64,000 bases of DNA, from the NCBI GenBank assembly GCA_947625775.1, contig CANQPM010000010.1:62001-126000 (forward strand), written 5' to 3'. The stretch is from an uncultured Lachnospiraceae bacterium. Lineage in GTDB: Bacteria; Bacillota; Clostridia; Lachnospirales; Lachnospiraceae. Below the pieces are notes generated by a model. That model was not told where the DNA came from. It ran no database searches and saw only the letters and a program-made list of their open reading frames with translations. Shown here one piece after another: positions 25,880-35,147 of the stretch (positions within the stretch are counted from its first letter, which is position 1; each line of letters opens with the position of its first letter). Made by a program: the position numbers and the translations under genes.

Positions 25880-26593
25880 TTAACCTTTTGCCTCAATCAC
25901 ATTGAGCGGATCTATCGGATTTCCTTCATAAGAAATCTGATAATATAACTGTATATTATCCGCCGATGCCTCAAACAATTTATCGCCCACTTCAACCTGC
26001 GCGCCCTCGGCGATATTCAAGGCGACATTCTGCGCGCACATATATCGCGTGCTGTAATCCTTTTTATGCTCAATCTCAATTATAATCGGGTACGTCTCGT
26101 CAGATGTTATCTCAACAACCATGCCGCTGCCCGCCGCAACAATGCTGCCGCCCTTATCCACATCAATCAGGATATACGGCATATCTTCTGCGTATGAGGC
26201 AAGCAGCGTAGTCCTGCCTACCACGGGAAAACGCCTTGGAATGTCTGAATCCGTCTCCTCCTCTGCCTCGACTGCGCTTTCCGTAAAGAGTTCGTTTTCA
26301 GCAATAAGAGTAGCATTTTCAGCCCTCAGCGCCTGATTTTCCTCCTCCAGACGCCTTACAAGCTCATGCTGTTCTGCAAGCTGCAGGTTTACGCTTTCCT
26401 GCGCGCTATTGCTTGAATACAGCCTGTACGCTATAACGCACGCTGCTCCGACAGCCGCAATCACAAGTATTCCGAAAACCGCAGCCGCCCTCAGCGCAAA
26501 CTGTGAAATATTAAATTGTCTGCCGCTACCGCCTATGTCCGAAATCATCAGTATATGAAATGTCTTCTTGTGTTTATGCTCCTTACGTTTCAT
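25880..26593 (-). CDS. Membrane-anchored coiled-coil protein with degenerate LytM/M23 domain
   Basis: 237 residues. A cytoplasmic, basic N terminus (KRKEHKHKKTFHILMISDIG) leads to a TM helix near 35-55, a coiled coil at about 65-105 (LAEQHELVRRLEEENQALRA), and an M23-like beta domain. The peptidase motifs HxxxD and HxH are absent: the expected HLHFEI segment reads QLYYQISYEG. So it should bind but not cleave peptidoglycan. M23 proteins are genetic partners of bactofilin, which follows 85 bases downstream. GGAGG lies nine bases before ATG 26591-26593; a longer TTG frame is rejected. Confidence 0.87.
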   Translation of the reverse strand: MKRKEHKHKKTFHILMISDIGGSGRQFNISQFALRAAAVFGILVIAAVGAACVIAYRLYSSNSAQESVNLQLAEQHELVRRLEEENQALRAENATLIAENELFTESAVEAEEETDSDIPRRFPVVGRTTLLASYAEDMPYILIDVDKGGSIVAAGSGMVVEITSDETYPIIIEIEHKKDYSTRYMCAQNVALNIAEGAQVEVGDKLFEASADNIQLYYQISYEGNPIDPLNVIEAKG

Positions 26594-26641
26594 ATCACTA
26601 TCCCTCCGCGCAGCCTTAGACAACTCAAAAGCAAAAATACA

Positions 26642-28195
26642 TTATCTGACAAACGTGCCTATCCCATCGCTTATGACCTCGTCGCCGTTCTGTCCTGAAA
26701 CAGTAACATTTTTCAGTTCAAGGGTTTCTATATTTTTGGCGAAAATGCCCGTATTTGTCTGCTTGTCAACACCGTCCATCATTGCAGGCACGCCCGCTGT
26801 CGGATTTTCCGCAAATGAAAATGACGCATTTTCAAAGGTAACATGGTGTATCTTCTGCTCGGGAAGCCCGTACATATATGACGCTGCCGCGTGGCAGTTT
26901 GTCGCCTTTAAATTCTTGAAAAGGAAATCCCCAAGGTACGGCGTCCTCTCGTCAACAGGGTGAAACTCCTTTGACTGCACATAATCCGAATGTCCGTCCG
27001 CGTCGCAGAAATAAAATGAATTTATTACTACAGGCGTCATTACGTGATCCATAATGATGTTTTCAAATTTTATGCCTGTGACTATAGCGTCCTTGCCGCG
27101 CCCGCGCCGCGTCTTGATGCGAAGTCCGCGGTCCGTGTGCAGAAACAGACAGTTTTCGACATTGAGGTTTTTCACGCCGCCCGCCATCTCGCTGCCGATG
27201 GTGATTGAGCCGTGCCCGTCGCGCATGCAGCACTGTCTGATGGTGAGATTTTCCGACGGGGTTTTGTATTTTGAGCCCATATAAATTTTGCCTGACTTGA
27301 TGGCTATGCAGTCATCTCCCACTGAAAAATATACGCCGATAATGTCAACATTTTTGCAAGACTCGGGATCTAAGCCGTCGGTATTAGGTGAATCCTTAGG
27401 TCCAAGCACTGAAATATTGATAAATTTCAAATCCTCCGAAAAATACGGGTGTATGTTCCATGACGGGCTGTTCTGCACCGTGATGCCGTGCAGGACAATA
27501 TTTCTGCAGTGATTGAGGAAAATCATTCTCGGACGCCATGCAATGCGCTTAACCTTTGGATTGTCCCACCAGTTCTCGCGGCTGGCGCTGCCGTCGATCA
27601 CTCCCTGTCCTGTGATGACTACATTTTCAACATTTATTCCCGTGATAATTCCAGCGAACATATCAAGGGGATCACCCTCCCATGTGCCAAGCAAATATTC
27701 CTTTTCCTTATCAACGCACTCGATTCTGCCAGGCAGGATAGGGAACTTATTTCTGTCCGTAAATGCCGAAAGCTTGGCGTCCTTTCCTATTTCAAGCACC
27801 AAATCACTTTTCAGGAATAAAGGATAAATCTTGTACACGCCTGCGGGGATATATACTCTGCCGCCTTTGGGGCAGGCATTGATGGCGCACTGTATGAACA
27901 TGGTATCGTCTGTCTCGCCATCTCCCTTAGCGCCAAAATCCCTGACATTCAGCGTGACGTATTCGTCATTTGTAGTCACCTTGAATGTGTCTGTCTCATC
28001 ATTTCCGCATTTAATTTTCACATCATATGTAGTTGACGGCTCTAAATCGAATACTGTGGTGACATTTCTGTCGCTCTTTTCCGCAAGTCTGCCGTTTACA
28101 TAAATCTCGTGCTCTGTTTCAGAAGAAAAATATCCGTTGTCCTTAATCTCAACAACAAAGCTTGTTGATGTTTTGTAGATGACCTCGTAATTCAT
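26642..28195 (-). CDS. Polygalacturonase-family glycosidase (GH28)
   Basis: 517 residues. An N-terminal fibronectin-like domain (about 1-78) precedes a GH28 beta-helix. All four family motifs are present: SPNTDGLDPE (Asp273), VGDDCIAIKSG (Asp294/295), GHGSITIGSE (His328) and GLRIKTRRGRG. No signal peptide, unlike secreted polygalacturonases, so it likely acts as an intracellular exo-enzyme on galacturonan or rhamnogalacturonan oligomers. The ATG follows CGGAGG; an upstream start lacks a site. It precedes the LytM-domain gene by 48 bases, so those shape genes may be cotranscribed. Confidence 0.94.
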   Translation of the reverse strand: MNYEVIYKTSTSFVVEIKDNGYFSSETEHEIYVNGRLAEKSDRNVTTVFDLEPSTTYDVKIKCGNDETDTFKVTTNDEYVTLNVRDFGAKGDGETDDTMFIQCAINACPKGGRVYIPAGVYKIYPLFLKSDLVLEIGKDAKLSAFTDRNKFPILPGRIECVDKEKEYLLGTWEGDPLDMFAGIITGINVENVVITGQGVIDGSASRENWWDNPKVKRIAWRPRMIFLNHCRNIVLHGITVQNSPSWNIHPYFSEDLKFINISVLGPKDSPNTDGLDPESCKNVDIIGVYFSVGDDCIAIKSGKIYMGSKYKTPSENLTIRQCCMRDGHGSITIGSEMAGGVKNLNVENCLFLHTDRGLRIKTRRGRGKDAIVTGIKFENIIMDHVMTPVVINSFYFCDADGHSDYVQSKEFHPVDERTPYLGDFLFKNLKATNCHAAASYMYGLPEQKIHHVTFENASFSFAENPTAGVPAMMDGVDKQTNTGIFAKNIETLELKNVTVSGQNGDEVISDGIGTFVR

Positions 28196-28566
28196 TGAAA
28201 ATCCTCCGTTCCGCAATGATTTGGAAATTGCTAATGCTTTTTATCACGGGGAACTTTCGCCCCCTATGTTTTAGGATAGCACATTTGAGCGGAAATATCT
28301 ACTAAAAATTGCAAACGCCTACATTTTTTTGAAATATTATTGTAATATATTATTAATATGTGCCGCAAAAAATGCAAAAAAACAAATATTTCAGTAGATA
28401 ATTTACTGCCAATGTTGTATTATGATAATGTATGTATTTGCGAGTTTCCATTATACGCCTTTAAAATGTGAATAATTGCAGTCTTTTTGCACAGGAGTGT
28501 ACAATTATTGACGTATTAAGTTTCGCATATTTATATTGAGCCGCTAAAGCGGCATGGGGGATTAAT
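28196..28566. other. Divergent intergenic region before GH28 and the MATE gene
   Basis: 371 AT-rich bases with no ORF. A candidate hairpin CGGGG...CCCCC near 28245-28262 lies in the GH28 leader. A pair of complementary blocks, ATATCTACT near 28299 and AGTAGAT near 28395, may be regulatory. No firm promoter assigned for either gene. Confidence 0.5.
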
Positions 28567-29952
28567 ATGAACATTCTTAAAAAAGAAGTAAACCGCGATT
28601 TGATTTTGAGCGGAAATATGCTTAGGGCGATTATGTCCATCGCCATTCCCGTGGTTATAAATTCATTTTTACAGACTATGTACAACCTGACCGATACCTT
28701 CTGGCTTGGCAAAATCGGCACTGAACAGCTTGCCGCCATCAATCTAGTGACGCCTGTGCAGAATATAATCCTGAACTTCGGCACAGGAATCACTGTCGCG
28801 GGCTCCGTGCTTATCGCCCAGTACATAGGTGCAAGAGACGATGATAACGCAAGGAGCATGGCTAATCAAATTTTTGCGTGCGCGATGATTTTCGCTTTTG
28901 CCTGCGCCGCCATATGCTTTGTGGCTACACCTGGGATTGTGCGGTGGCTTGGCGCGGACGGCGCTACATATGGCTACGGCAAGATTTATCTGCAGATTGT
29001 AGTGCTTGATATGCCGCTTTTATATACGATAAATATTTACAGCGCGATTAATCAGGCGCAGGGTGATACCGTGCGGCCTATGCTATTGAATTTCCTCGGA
29101 ATTATTATAAATATGATACTTGATCCGCTGCTGATGATTGTATTTGACTTAAATATCATGGGCGCGGCGCTTGCCACTCTGCTCGCAAAAGCGCCGTCTG
29201 CGGTTATCGCGTTTTATTCGCTGACACGCACGGACAGGCTGATACATCTTGATTTAAGGCATCTTAGATTTCAAAAAGACAAAATGCTGTCAATACTGCG
29301 TGTCGGGCTGCCTACGGCTATCGGCGGCTCTACCATGCAGCTTGGCTTTCTGCTTATGAGCAAGAATGTCTATGTGTACGGCACTCAGGCTATGGCGGCT
29401 TACGGCATCGGCAACAAGGTGAACAGCCTTATCACCCTGCCTTCAAACGGCGTAGGCTCTGCTGTCGCTACTATCGTGGGGCAGAATGTCGGCGCTAACC
29501 AGTATGAACGCGCCGACAGCGGGTATAAAATTTCACGGAATATAAGCATTGCGTTTCTTTTTATCGGCGGAATGATTTTGTCGTATATGCCTATTTCCAC
29601 TGCTATTGTGGGAATTTTTTCTGGCGACGCTGAGGTTATCGGCATGGCGGCGGAGTTTTTGAGCATAATGGCGTTCTGGTGCTGGACTAACGGCATTTAC
29701 AACTCTACTATCGGGCTGTTTCAGGGTACGGGGCATACAGAGGTCACTATGCTTGTTGACGCGTCAAGGCTGTGGGTTTTCCGATTTTTGACGCTGTGGT
29801 TCTGCCAGTCTGTGCTGCATATGGGCGTGCAGAGCGTGTGGTACAGTGTAGTTGTAAGCAACGGTATTTCTGCGGTGATTTTGTATGTGCTGTACCGCAT
29901 GAAAATCTGGAAAAAGCCCGCGTTTAAAAAATCTGGCAAAAATCCTAAATAA
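28567..29952 (+). CDS. MATE family efflux transporter
   Basis: 461 residues, about 12 TM segments in the two-lobe MATE layout. It starts MNILKKEVNRDLILSGNMLRA and has AIPVVINSFLQTMYNLTDTFWLGKIGTEQLAA, typical of the DinF/NorM-like Clostridial proteins. MATE pumps use Na+ or H+ gradients to export drugs or metabolites; the substrate is not predictable. The ATG follows GGGGGATTAAT. It converges with the GH133 gene. Confidence 0.95.
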   Translation: MNILKKEVNRDLILSGNMLRAIMSIAIPVVINSFLQTMYNLTDTFWLGKIGTEQLAAINLVTPVQNIILNFGTGITVAGSVLIAQYIGARDDDNARSMANQIFACAMIFAFACAAICFVATPGIVRWLGADGATYGYGKIYLQIVVLDMPLLYTINIYSAINQAQGDTVRPMLLNFLGIIINMILDPLLMIVFDLNIMGAALATLLAKAPSAVIAFYSLTRTDRLIHLDLRHLRFQKDKMLSILRVGLPTAIGGSTMQLGFLLMSKNVYVYGTQAMAAYGIGNKVNSLITLPSNGVGSAVATIVGQNVGANQYERADSGYKISRNISIAFLFIGGMILSYMPISTAIVGIFSGDAEVIGMAAEFLSIMAFWCWTNGIYNSTIGLFQGTGHTEVTMLVDASRLWVFRFLTLWFCQSVLHMGVQSVWYSVVVSNGISAVILYVLYRMKIWKKPAFKKSGKNPK

Positions 29953-29974
29953 TAGACAGCTCCATTACCAGTTT

Positions 29975-32110
29975 TTATATTTTGCAAGTCATCTCAAAGT
30001 CATACACTGCGCGTAAAAGCTCGCATACGCTCCACGCCTGCGCATAGCACCCTCGCGATATTGTGGGCTTGCCGCCGTCGTATATTTCCGCAATCTGGGC
30101 GACACAACCTTCTTTGAGCCAAGGCTTTAGTTTTTCCAAACCTTCCTTTACTTCTGACATGATTGTCACTTTTTTGTCCTCAGAGTCGCACCCATTGGCA
30201 AATCTTATCGCCGCCCTGTAATACGCGCCAAGCGGATATGCCCATACTGTGCCTTGGTGATATGCCCTGTCGCGCTCCTGCATACTGCCAATGTATATTT
30301 CATGGAAATTTTTGTCGCGTTTTGAGAGCGTGCGAAGTCCAATCTCAGTGTACAGCTCGTCTTTTACTTTTTTTAGTACAAGCTCGCATTTTTCTATGGG
30401 CAGCATTGTGAAGGGCATTGACAGCGCCCATATCTGGTTGCAGCGTATCTGGTTTTCCTCATCATTTCCCGAAAGCACGTCTTTTAGGCACTGCTCGTCT
30501 TCATTCCAGAATTTTTCCGTAAATGAGGCTTTTACTTTCTGGGCAAGGTCTTTATATCTGCTGTCGCCTGTAAAATTTTCCATAATCATAAGGGCATTGT
30601 ACCAGTAGGCGTTTATCTCGACTGGCTTTCCGTGGCGTGGCGTGGGGAGGAAATCGCCTACACGCACATCCATCCATGTAAGCTGTTCAAGTCCTCCGCC
30701 CGCGCTGATAAGCCCGTCCGTGTCCATTTTTATGTGGAAATCCGTGCCGTTTTGGTAGCTTTGCATTATCTGCTCCATCACGGTCAAAAACTCCCGTGCA
30801 AATGCTGTGTCGTTTGAAAAGCTTATATATTCATACACGGCATTTATGAATAGCAGCGGCGCATCCGCGGAATTATACATCGGCTCGATGCCGCCCTCGG
30901 GGAAAAGATTTGGCAGAAGTCCGTTTTTCACATATTTGGCAAATGTGCGCAGAATGCTTTTGCACTCGTCAAACCGCCCTGTCACCATTGTCGCTCCAGC
31001 AAGCGCAATCATGGTATCTCTGCCCCAGTCCTCAAAAAACGGATAGCCCGCTATTATGCTTTTGCCGTTTGTTGACGCGCGCTCCACTACATACGCGTCC
31101 GCGCTGAGCGCAAGCTGCCTGCCTAAGTCTGATTTAAGCGGGGCTTTGTTTATCAGGCTTGTTTTGTAATCAGATTCCTTATCCGCAAGTTTCTTATATG
31201 CGTCTGCGCCGCACCCGTATGGCTTATTGCTGAAAATAATTGTGAGTGAATTGTCCGCAGCATTTTCAAAGCTTTTCACTATCTGCGGATTGATGTATGC
31301 GCTTCCATAACATTCGCGACCGTCACGCTCGTCCTGTGAAAAATACATCTCGCCGAAAAGCTGTCCCTGTCTGTCTGCTGATAAGGCTTCTATACCTGCG
31401 TCTGTGGAAATATATAGCGAGTAGCCGTCGTGCGTTATTTTGTGACACTTGTGTCGTTTTTCGCCGACTGTATTTGAATTTACTATTGTGGTATTTTCAA
31501 TTGCAGCATGACTGACATTTTCAGTCCCACTAAAGTCTTTGTGGCATTCATCTTTAGCATTTTCAATATTATAAGGCTCTGAAACGTATTTCCCACTGAC
31601 ATTAAAGCTTTCTTTCTTTGGCGTAAGCCTGATAAGCGGCGTAACTTCAAGTTTTACGTTTTTCAAGGCGTCAAAATTTGAAGCTTTATTTGAGGCTTCA
31701 ACAGTGTATTTTACAGCCACTGTATTTTCCCCATGCGGCATTACAAGGGTTTTGTAAAGCGTTATGTCTTCTATCTGGTATTTCCATACGGGCGCAGATT
31801 TATCAAAATCATCATAAATAAACTCGCGCAAATATTTAAACCCCTCATAGTCGCCGCCTGACTTCATTCGCTGTGACATAAGCGTGTATTTTCTGCCGTT
31901 TACTGTGAGCTCCTCCAAGACATTAGTCACTAAATGCCATCTGACATTCGGTGCTTTGCGCGCAGCCATCAAAAGCGCCTCGTCGCCCCTTGCCGCCGCG
32001 CCTATTACAGAAAGGCTGCAATACCCGCCGAGCCCGTTTGCAAGCAGGAAACAATCCTTTTCCCCCTGCTCTATTGTTGTCCAGTCGCTGCTGTTAAATG
32101 TAAAACGCAT
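29975..32110 (-). CDS. Glycogen debranching enzyme, amylo-alpha-1,6-glucosidase (GH133)
   Basis: 711 residues. The N-terminal glucosyl-binding domain (about 1-290; EKDCFLLANGLGGYCSLSVIG) and the C-terminal (alpha/alpha)6 barrel (about 330-700) are both present. Key blocks: AGYPFFEDWGRDTMIALAG, LPNLFPEGGIEPMYNSADAP, LEQLTWMDVRVGDFLPTPRHGKPVEINA and GTVWAYPLGAYYRAA. These contain the acids conserved in the family. An insert at about 175-225 is hydrophilic and Asn/His/Lys rich. The ATG at 32108-32110 lies after GGAAAGGAAC. Together with the GH13-like protein at 7617 it suggests glycogen turnover, although that second protein looks inactive. Confidence 0.93.
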   Translation of the reverse strand: MRFTFNSSDWTTIEQGEKDCFLLANGLGGYCSLSVIGAAARGDEALLMAARKAPNVRWHLVTNVLEELTVNGRKYTLMSQRMKSGGDYEGFKYLREFIYDDFDKSAPVWKYQIEDITLYKTLVMPHGENTVAVKYTVEASNKASNFDALKNVKLEVTPLIRLTPKKESFNVSGKYVSEPYNIENAKDECHKDFSGTENVSHAAIENTTIVNSNTVGEKRHKCHKITHDGYSLYISTDAGIEALSADRQGQLFGEMYFSQDERDGRECYGSAYINPQIVKSFENAADNSLTIIFSNKPYGCGADAYKKLADKESDYKTSLINKAPLKSDLGRQLALSADAYVVERASTNGKSIIAGYPFFEDWGRDTMIALAGATMVTGRFDECKSILRTFAKYVKNGLLPNLFPEGGIEPMYNSADAPLLFINAVYEYISFSNDTAFAREFLTVMEQIMQSYQNGTDFHIKMDTDGLISAGGGLEQLTWMDVRVGDFLPTPRHGKPVEINAYWYNALMIMENFTGDSRYKDLAQKVKASFTEKFWNEDEQCLKDVLSGNDEENQIRCNQIWALSMPFTMLPIEKCELVLKKVKDELYTEIGLRTLSKRDKNFHEIYIGSMQERDRAYHQGTVWAYPLGAYYRAAIRFANGCDSEDKKVTIMSEVKEGLEKLKPWLKEGCVAQIAEIYDGGKPTISRGCYAQAWSVCELLRAVYDFEMTCKI

Positions 32111-32234
32111 ATATTTTTGATGTTCCTTTCCAGAATGATTGAATATTATAATTATACAAAAATTTTTTTGTCGCTGCAATCAGCATTTTTCCTGTTGGCA
32201 GGTTTTTGTTTTTATATTTTTATAAATTAAACGA

Positions 32235-32262
32235 TTGCAAAAAATTTTTTTAATGATATAAT
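32235..32262 (+). promoter_or_regulatory. SigA-type promoter for the 32355 gene
   Basis: -35 TTGCAA (32235-32240), 16-base spacer, -10 TATAAT (32257-32262), about 90 bases upstream of the start codon. Confidence 0.6.
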
Positions 32263-32354
32263 ATACAACAGCTAAAAGATTAATATAGCGCATAAATACA
32301 TAATCAATTTTTAATCAGCATATTTCATTAAGTTAAAAGGGGGCAGTTTGGAAT

Positions 32355-32981
32355 ATGAATGTCGAATATGATTTATGTTCTATGGGGATAATGGTAGGCG
32401 TTATTTCCTTTCTTGGGTTTGTTCTTGAAAATTTGTGGCTTCTTGTTACTAAAGGTTACATCAACAACAGAAATATGACCGCGCCGTTTCTGCTGGGATA
32501 TGGGCTGCTGGTCGTGGCAATATATGTCCTGCTCGGTATTCCTTCAAAGACCGTCATTTGGGCGCTATCCGGCAAAAGGATAAGCAAAAAGCTGAATGTC
32601 GCGCTTTATTTTTTGATATGCATGATAATTGTCAGCGTCGGCGAGATAGTGCTTGGAAATATTGTTGAAAAGCTCTGCGGTATTGAGTATTGGAATTATT
32701 CCTACTTGCCTATGCATATAGGAAAATATACGTCTATTCCGACGAGCATAGGATTTGCGGCTATAATCACATTTTTTATGGATAACTGTTTTGTGCCGAT
32801 TATGACGGCGATATCTAATATTCCGCATGACGCAAGGCGTATCATAGCGATTGTGCTGATTATCGTTATGACGCTTGATTTTATCCAGAGTTTTCGAGTG
32901 ATGGTTATGACTCATGATTTTAACTGCAGATGGCAGATGCCTGTTCATTCAAGCAGAAAATTCCTATTGCATAATAAGTAA
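32355..32981 (+). CDS. Putative membrane protein, CmpB/DUF1113 type ("ABC transporter permease")
   Basis: 208 residues with about five hydrophobic segments. The family block IVEKLCGIEYWNYSYLPMHI (near 105-125) and GFVLENLWLL are characteristic of the group annotated as putative ABC transporter permease (CmpB). No ATPase or binding-protein gene accompanies it, so the transport label is only a database convention. AAGGGGG lies 11 bases before the ATG. A strong terminator follows. Confidence 0.85.
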   Translation: MNVEYDLCSMGIMVGVISFLGFVLENLWLLVTKGYINNRNMTAPFLLGYGLLVVAIYVLLGIPSKTVIWALSGKRISKKLNVALYFLICMIIVSVGEIVLGNIVEKLCGIEYWNYSYLPMHIGKYTSIPTSIGFAAIITFFMDNCFVPIMTAISNIPHDARRIIAIVLIIVMTLDFIQSFRVMVMTHDFNCRWQMPVHSSRKFLLHNK

Positions 32982-32991
32982 TTATTAAAAG

Positions 32992-33030
32992 CGCTCCGAT
33001 GGTTCGGTTATACCAATCGGAGCGTTTTTT
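32992..33030 (+). terminator. Rho-independent terminator
   Basis: CGCTCCGAT (32992-33000) pairs with ATCGGAGCG (33016-33024), followed by TTTTTT (33025-33030). Ends the membrane-protein gene. Confidence 0.9.
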
Positions 33031-33091
33031 ATTTCCGCTAATTCCCTTTTGCATCTGTCAGACAAATCCGACCGCTAAATTAAATCACATA

Positions 33092-33493
33092 TCAGCCTCC
33101 AATATTTATCTTTTCTATCAGCGCCTCCTGAAGTACCTGCGAGAAGTTCACTCCCTGCTTTATTGCCTCCTCGTTCAGCCACTCGGGTATGCTCAGAGTC
33201 TTTTTCACCGCGCGTGAGCGATTGCGTCTGCGGTATTCCATCAGGTCAAATTCGATAACCATAATAATGCCGCCTGTCTCCACTGTTATTTCGTCGGGAA
33301 ATGATGCTGCGGGTATTTTTTCGCCTTCTTTCTCCATAGTGGAAATAGAAAGCCCCAGCGCGTCAACAGCCATTTTATATGCGTCCTCCATATTGTCGCC
33401 CTGTGTCATGCACTCTGGAATATCAGGAAAAGTCACCCAAAATCCACCCTCCTCTGCCTTGTGGAAAACTGCTGGATAGAATAATTTGTCCAT
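33092..33493 (-). CDS. hicB: HicB-family antitoxin
   Basis: 133 residues. The N-terminal HicB fold reads YPAVFHKAEEGGFWVTFPDI followed by PECMTQGDNMEDAYKMAVDALGL. A C-terminal ribbon-helix-helix operator-binding segment (KKTLSIPEWLNEEAIKQGVNFSQVLQEAL) should bind its own promoter. GGAGG lies 11 bases before the ATG, inside the same transcript as the upstream hicA remnant. It is intact, unlike its partner. Confidence 0.92.
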   Translation of the reverse strand: MDKLFYPAVFHKAEEGGFWVTFPDIPECMTQGDNMEDAYKMAVDALGLSISTMEKEGEKIPAASFPDEITVETGGIIMVIEFDLMEYRRRNRSRAVKKTLSIPEWLNEEAIKQGVNFSQVLQEALIEKINIGG

Positions 33494-33549
33494 AATGTAA
33501 TCAACCTCCGTCTTATTTACAAATAACACTGAAAAGTGGTACACAGCTC

Positions 33550-33738
33550 TCATCTCAAGCCTGCCTGTTTGAGTATTTCCTGTTCAAGCCCTTTTTTTTA
33601 GTCCTTTATATGATAAGGGACAATTACTGTCTTTTTATTTTCGGGATTTCGCAATTTTATATGCGAACCATTCTGTCCGACTTCCACAAAACCGTTTTTC
33701 TTTAAAAGCTTTAGCATTTCTTTTGAAGTCATTGGCAT
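33550..33738 (-). pseudogene. hicA: HicA-type toxin gene with in-frame stop
   Basis: The frame opens at ATG 33736-33738 after AGGGGATTAAAA and encodes MPMTSKEMLKLLKKNG, then FVEVGQNGSHIKL with the family's G-S-H catalytic His. It reaches ...VPYHIKD and hits TAA at 33598-33600. The same frame then continues with KKGLEQEILKQAGLR, which is the normal C terminus of HicA (KGTLxxILKQAGL type), ending at TGA 33550-33552. A single T-to-A change of a TTA Leu codon explains it. The 46-residue truncated product would miss its last helix. A sequencing error is possible. Confidence 0.85.
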
Positions 33739-33813
33739 TTTTTAATCCCCTTTCGTTGTTATATGTATTTTAATACGTATTTTTACGTATGTCAACAATT
33801 TTCGGTAAAAACA

Positions 33814-33845
33814 CCCCGACAAACATTACAATAAGCTTGTCGGGG
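33814..33845. terminator. Bidirectional terminator
   Basis: CCCCGACAA (33814-33822) pairs with TTGTCGGGG (33837-33845), with T-rich tracts on both sides. Ends the minus-strand lipoprotein gene. Confidence 0.8.
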
Positions 33846-33870
33846 GGTTTTTGTATCACATTATTTACAA

Positions 33871-34506
33871 TTACTTATAAATTTCTATAATAATTTTATT
33901 CGCAATAAATTCTTCGCCTTCAAAGTGTCCTTCTGCCTCAATGCCGCTGCCTTCACCGATATCGGAAAATGATGCCTCTTTTGTGTCAATTCCTGCCCCG
34001 CCGCCTTGGATTGTCCATAGTTCAAAATCTGTGGACTCTGTGCAGCGGATTGTCACAAGCTGTTCTTCTGCGCTTCCTGCTTCGGGCATTGTGACCATGC
34101 CTTCTTCGTCTATCAGTGTGCGGCTTATGACAATGCTGTCATCAGAAACGCTCCGTACTTTACCGCCGATTATTTCTGCGTCTTGTGAGATGTTTAGGTG
34201 TTTACCTGTCTCATTAGTTATAATGATGTCATCTGTCGGCTCATTCTTAATGTCCTGTACGGCAGATGTATCAGTTTCGGTTTGTGTTTCATACTCGCTT
34301 GGCATTTCAGCATCATTTGACTCGTCATTCTTGCCTTGAGCATCATTTTTCACATTTTCTGTACTTTCTGCATTTTCTCCGAATGTAACTGTTTCCAAAG
34401 CTGCTTGAGTTTCGCTCTCGCCACCTTGCCCGCCTGTACAGCCTGCCAGAGACACCGCCATTACAAGCCCGATGCCCGCTGACAAAAAATATTTTTTCTT
34501 TTTCAT
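33871..34506 (-). CDS. Lipoprotein of unknown function
   Basis: 211 residues. The N terminus MKKKKYFLSAGIGLVMAVSL precedes the lipobox LAGC, so the mature protein is acylated on Cys23 and exported. Residues about 24-95 are Glu/Asn/Thr rich and disordered. The C-terminal ~115 residues (IIGGKVRSVSDDSIVISRTL, EEQLVTIRCTESTDFELW, FEGEEFIANKIIIE) look like a small beta-barrel. No family is recognised. Confidence 0.85.
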   Translation of the reverse strand: MKKKKYFLSAGIGLVMAVSLAGCTGGQGGESETQAALETVTFGENAESTENVKNDAQGKNDESNDAEMPSEYETQTETDTSAVQDIKNEPTDDIIITNETGKHLNISQDAEIIGGKVRSVSDDSIVISRTLIDEEGMVTMPEAGSAEEQLVTIRCTESTDFELWTIQGGGAGIDTKEASFSDIGEGSGIEAEGHFEGEEFIANKIIIEIYK

Positions 34507-34633
34507 TTCCAGTTCCTCGCTTTCGTTTTTTTATTTTTCGATAGAGATTTTTCTGCCATTTACGGCAATACTGGAAATATTATAGATGTACAGGCTCTAA
34601 TTTTTCTCTAATTCAAATTTGACAAAACAACTG

Positions 34634-34897
34634 CTATTTATCCCTGTAATGCGAACCGCACTGAACTATTTTTACCATATTGCCGTCTATACGGTATACA
34701 ATACGGTTTGCGTCGTCTATACGTCTGCTCCAATATGCGGACAAATCACCGCTTAGACGCTCTGGTTTGCCTATGCCTTTATAGCCGTTACGGTCAATGT
34801 CCTTTAGCAATAGCATAATACGATTAAGTGTTTTCCTGTCCTGTTTTGCCCAATATTCAAAGTCCTCCCATGCCTCATCTGTCCATGCTTTAATCAT
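34634..34897 (-). CDS. yoeB: YoeB-type mRNA interferase toxin
   Basis: 87 residues of the Txe/YoeB family: MIKAWTDEAWEDFEYW, then GKPERLSGDLSAYWSRRIDD, NRIVYRID and CGSHYRDK. The C-terminal H-Y pair is the catalytic region of ribosome-dependent YoeB RNases. Its start overlaps the end of the antitoxin gene by eight bases, as is usual for these modules. Confidence 0.95.
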   Translation of the reverse strand: MIKAWTDEAWEDFEYWAKQDRKTLNRIMLLLKDIDRNGYKGIGKPERLSGDLSAYWSRRIDDANRIVYRIDGNMVKIVQCGSHYRDK

Positions 34898-35147
34898 CTA
34901 AATCTACCTCATGTACAGTACCGCCGGTTGCCTCCATCTGTGCGATGGATTTTCTAAGTCTTGACATATTTTCATCAGAATAGAACGGATCCACAGATAC
35001 TTCAAATGGTATTCTCTTTTCACGCGTCATTTTCTTCGCAAGCATGATAACGGCTGTTGTCATAGATAAGCCCAACTCATTGCAAACATTGTCAAATTCT
35101 TTTTTTAAAGCATTATCCATTCGTATGCTTACTGTAGTCTGTGCCAT
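34890..35147 (-). CDS. RelB/DinJ-family antitoxin
   Basis: 85 residues. The N-terminal ribbon-helix-helix segment (AQTTVSIRMDNALKKEFDNV) is the DinJ/RelB DNA-binding domain, and the C-terminal part wraps the toxin. Translationally coupled to yoeB. The ATG at 35145-35147 is preferred over the GTG four codons upstream because GGAG is better placed. Confidence 0.93.
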   Translation of the reverse strand: MAQTTVSIRMDNALKKEFDNVCNELGLSMTTAVIMLAKKMTREKRIPFEVSVDPFYSDENMSRLRKSIAQMEATGGTVHEVDLDD

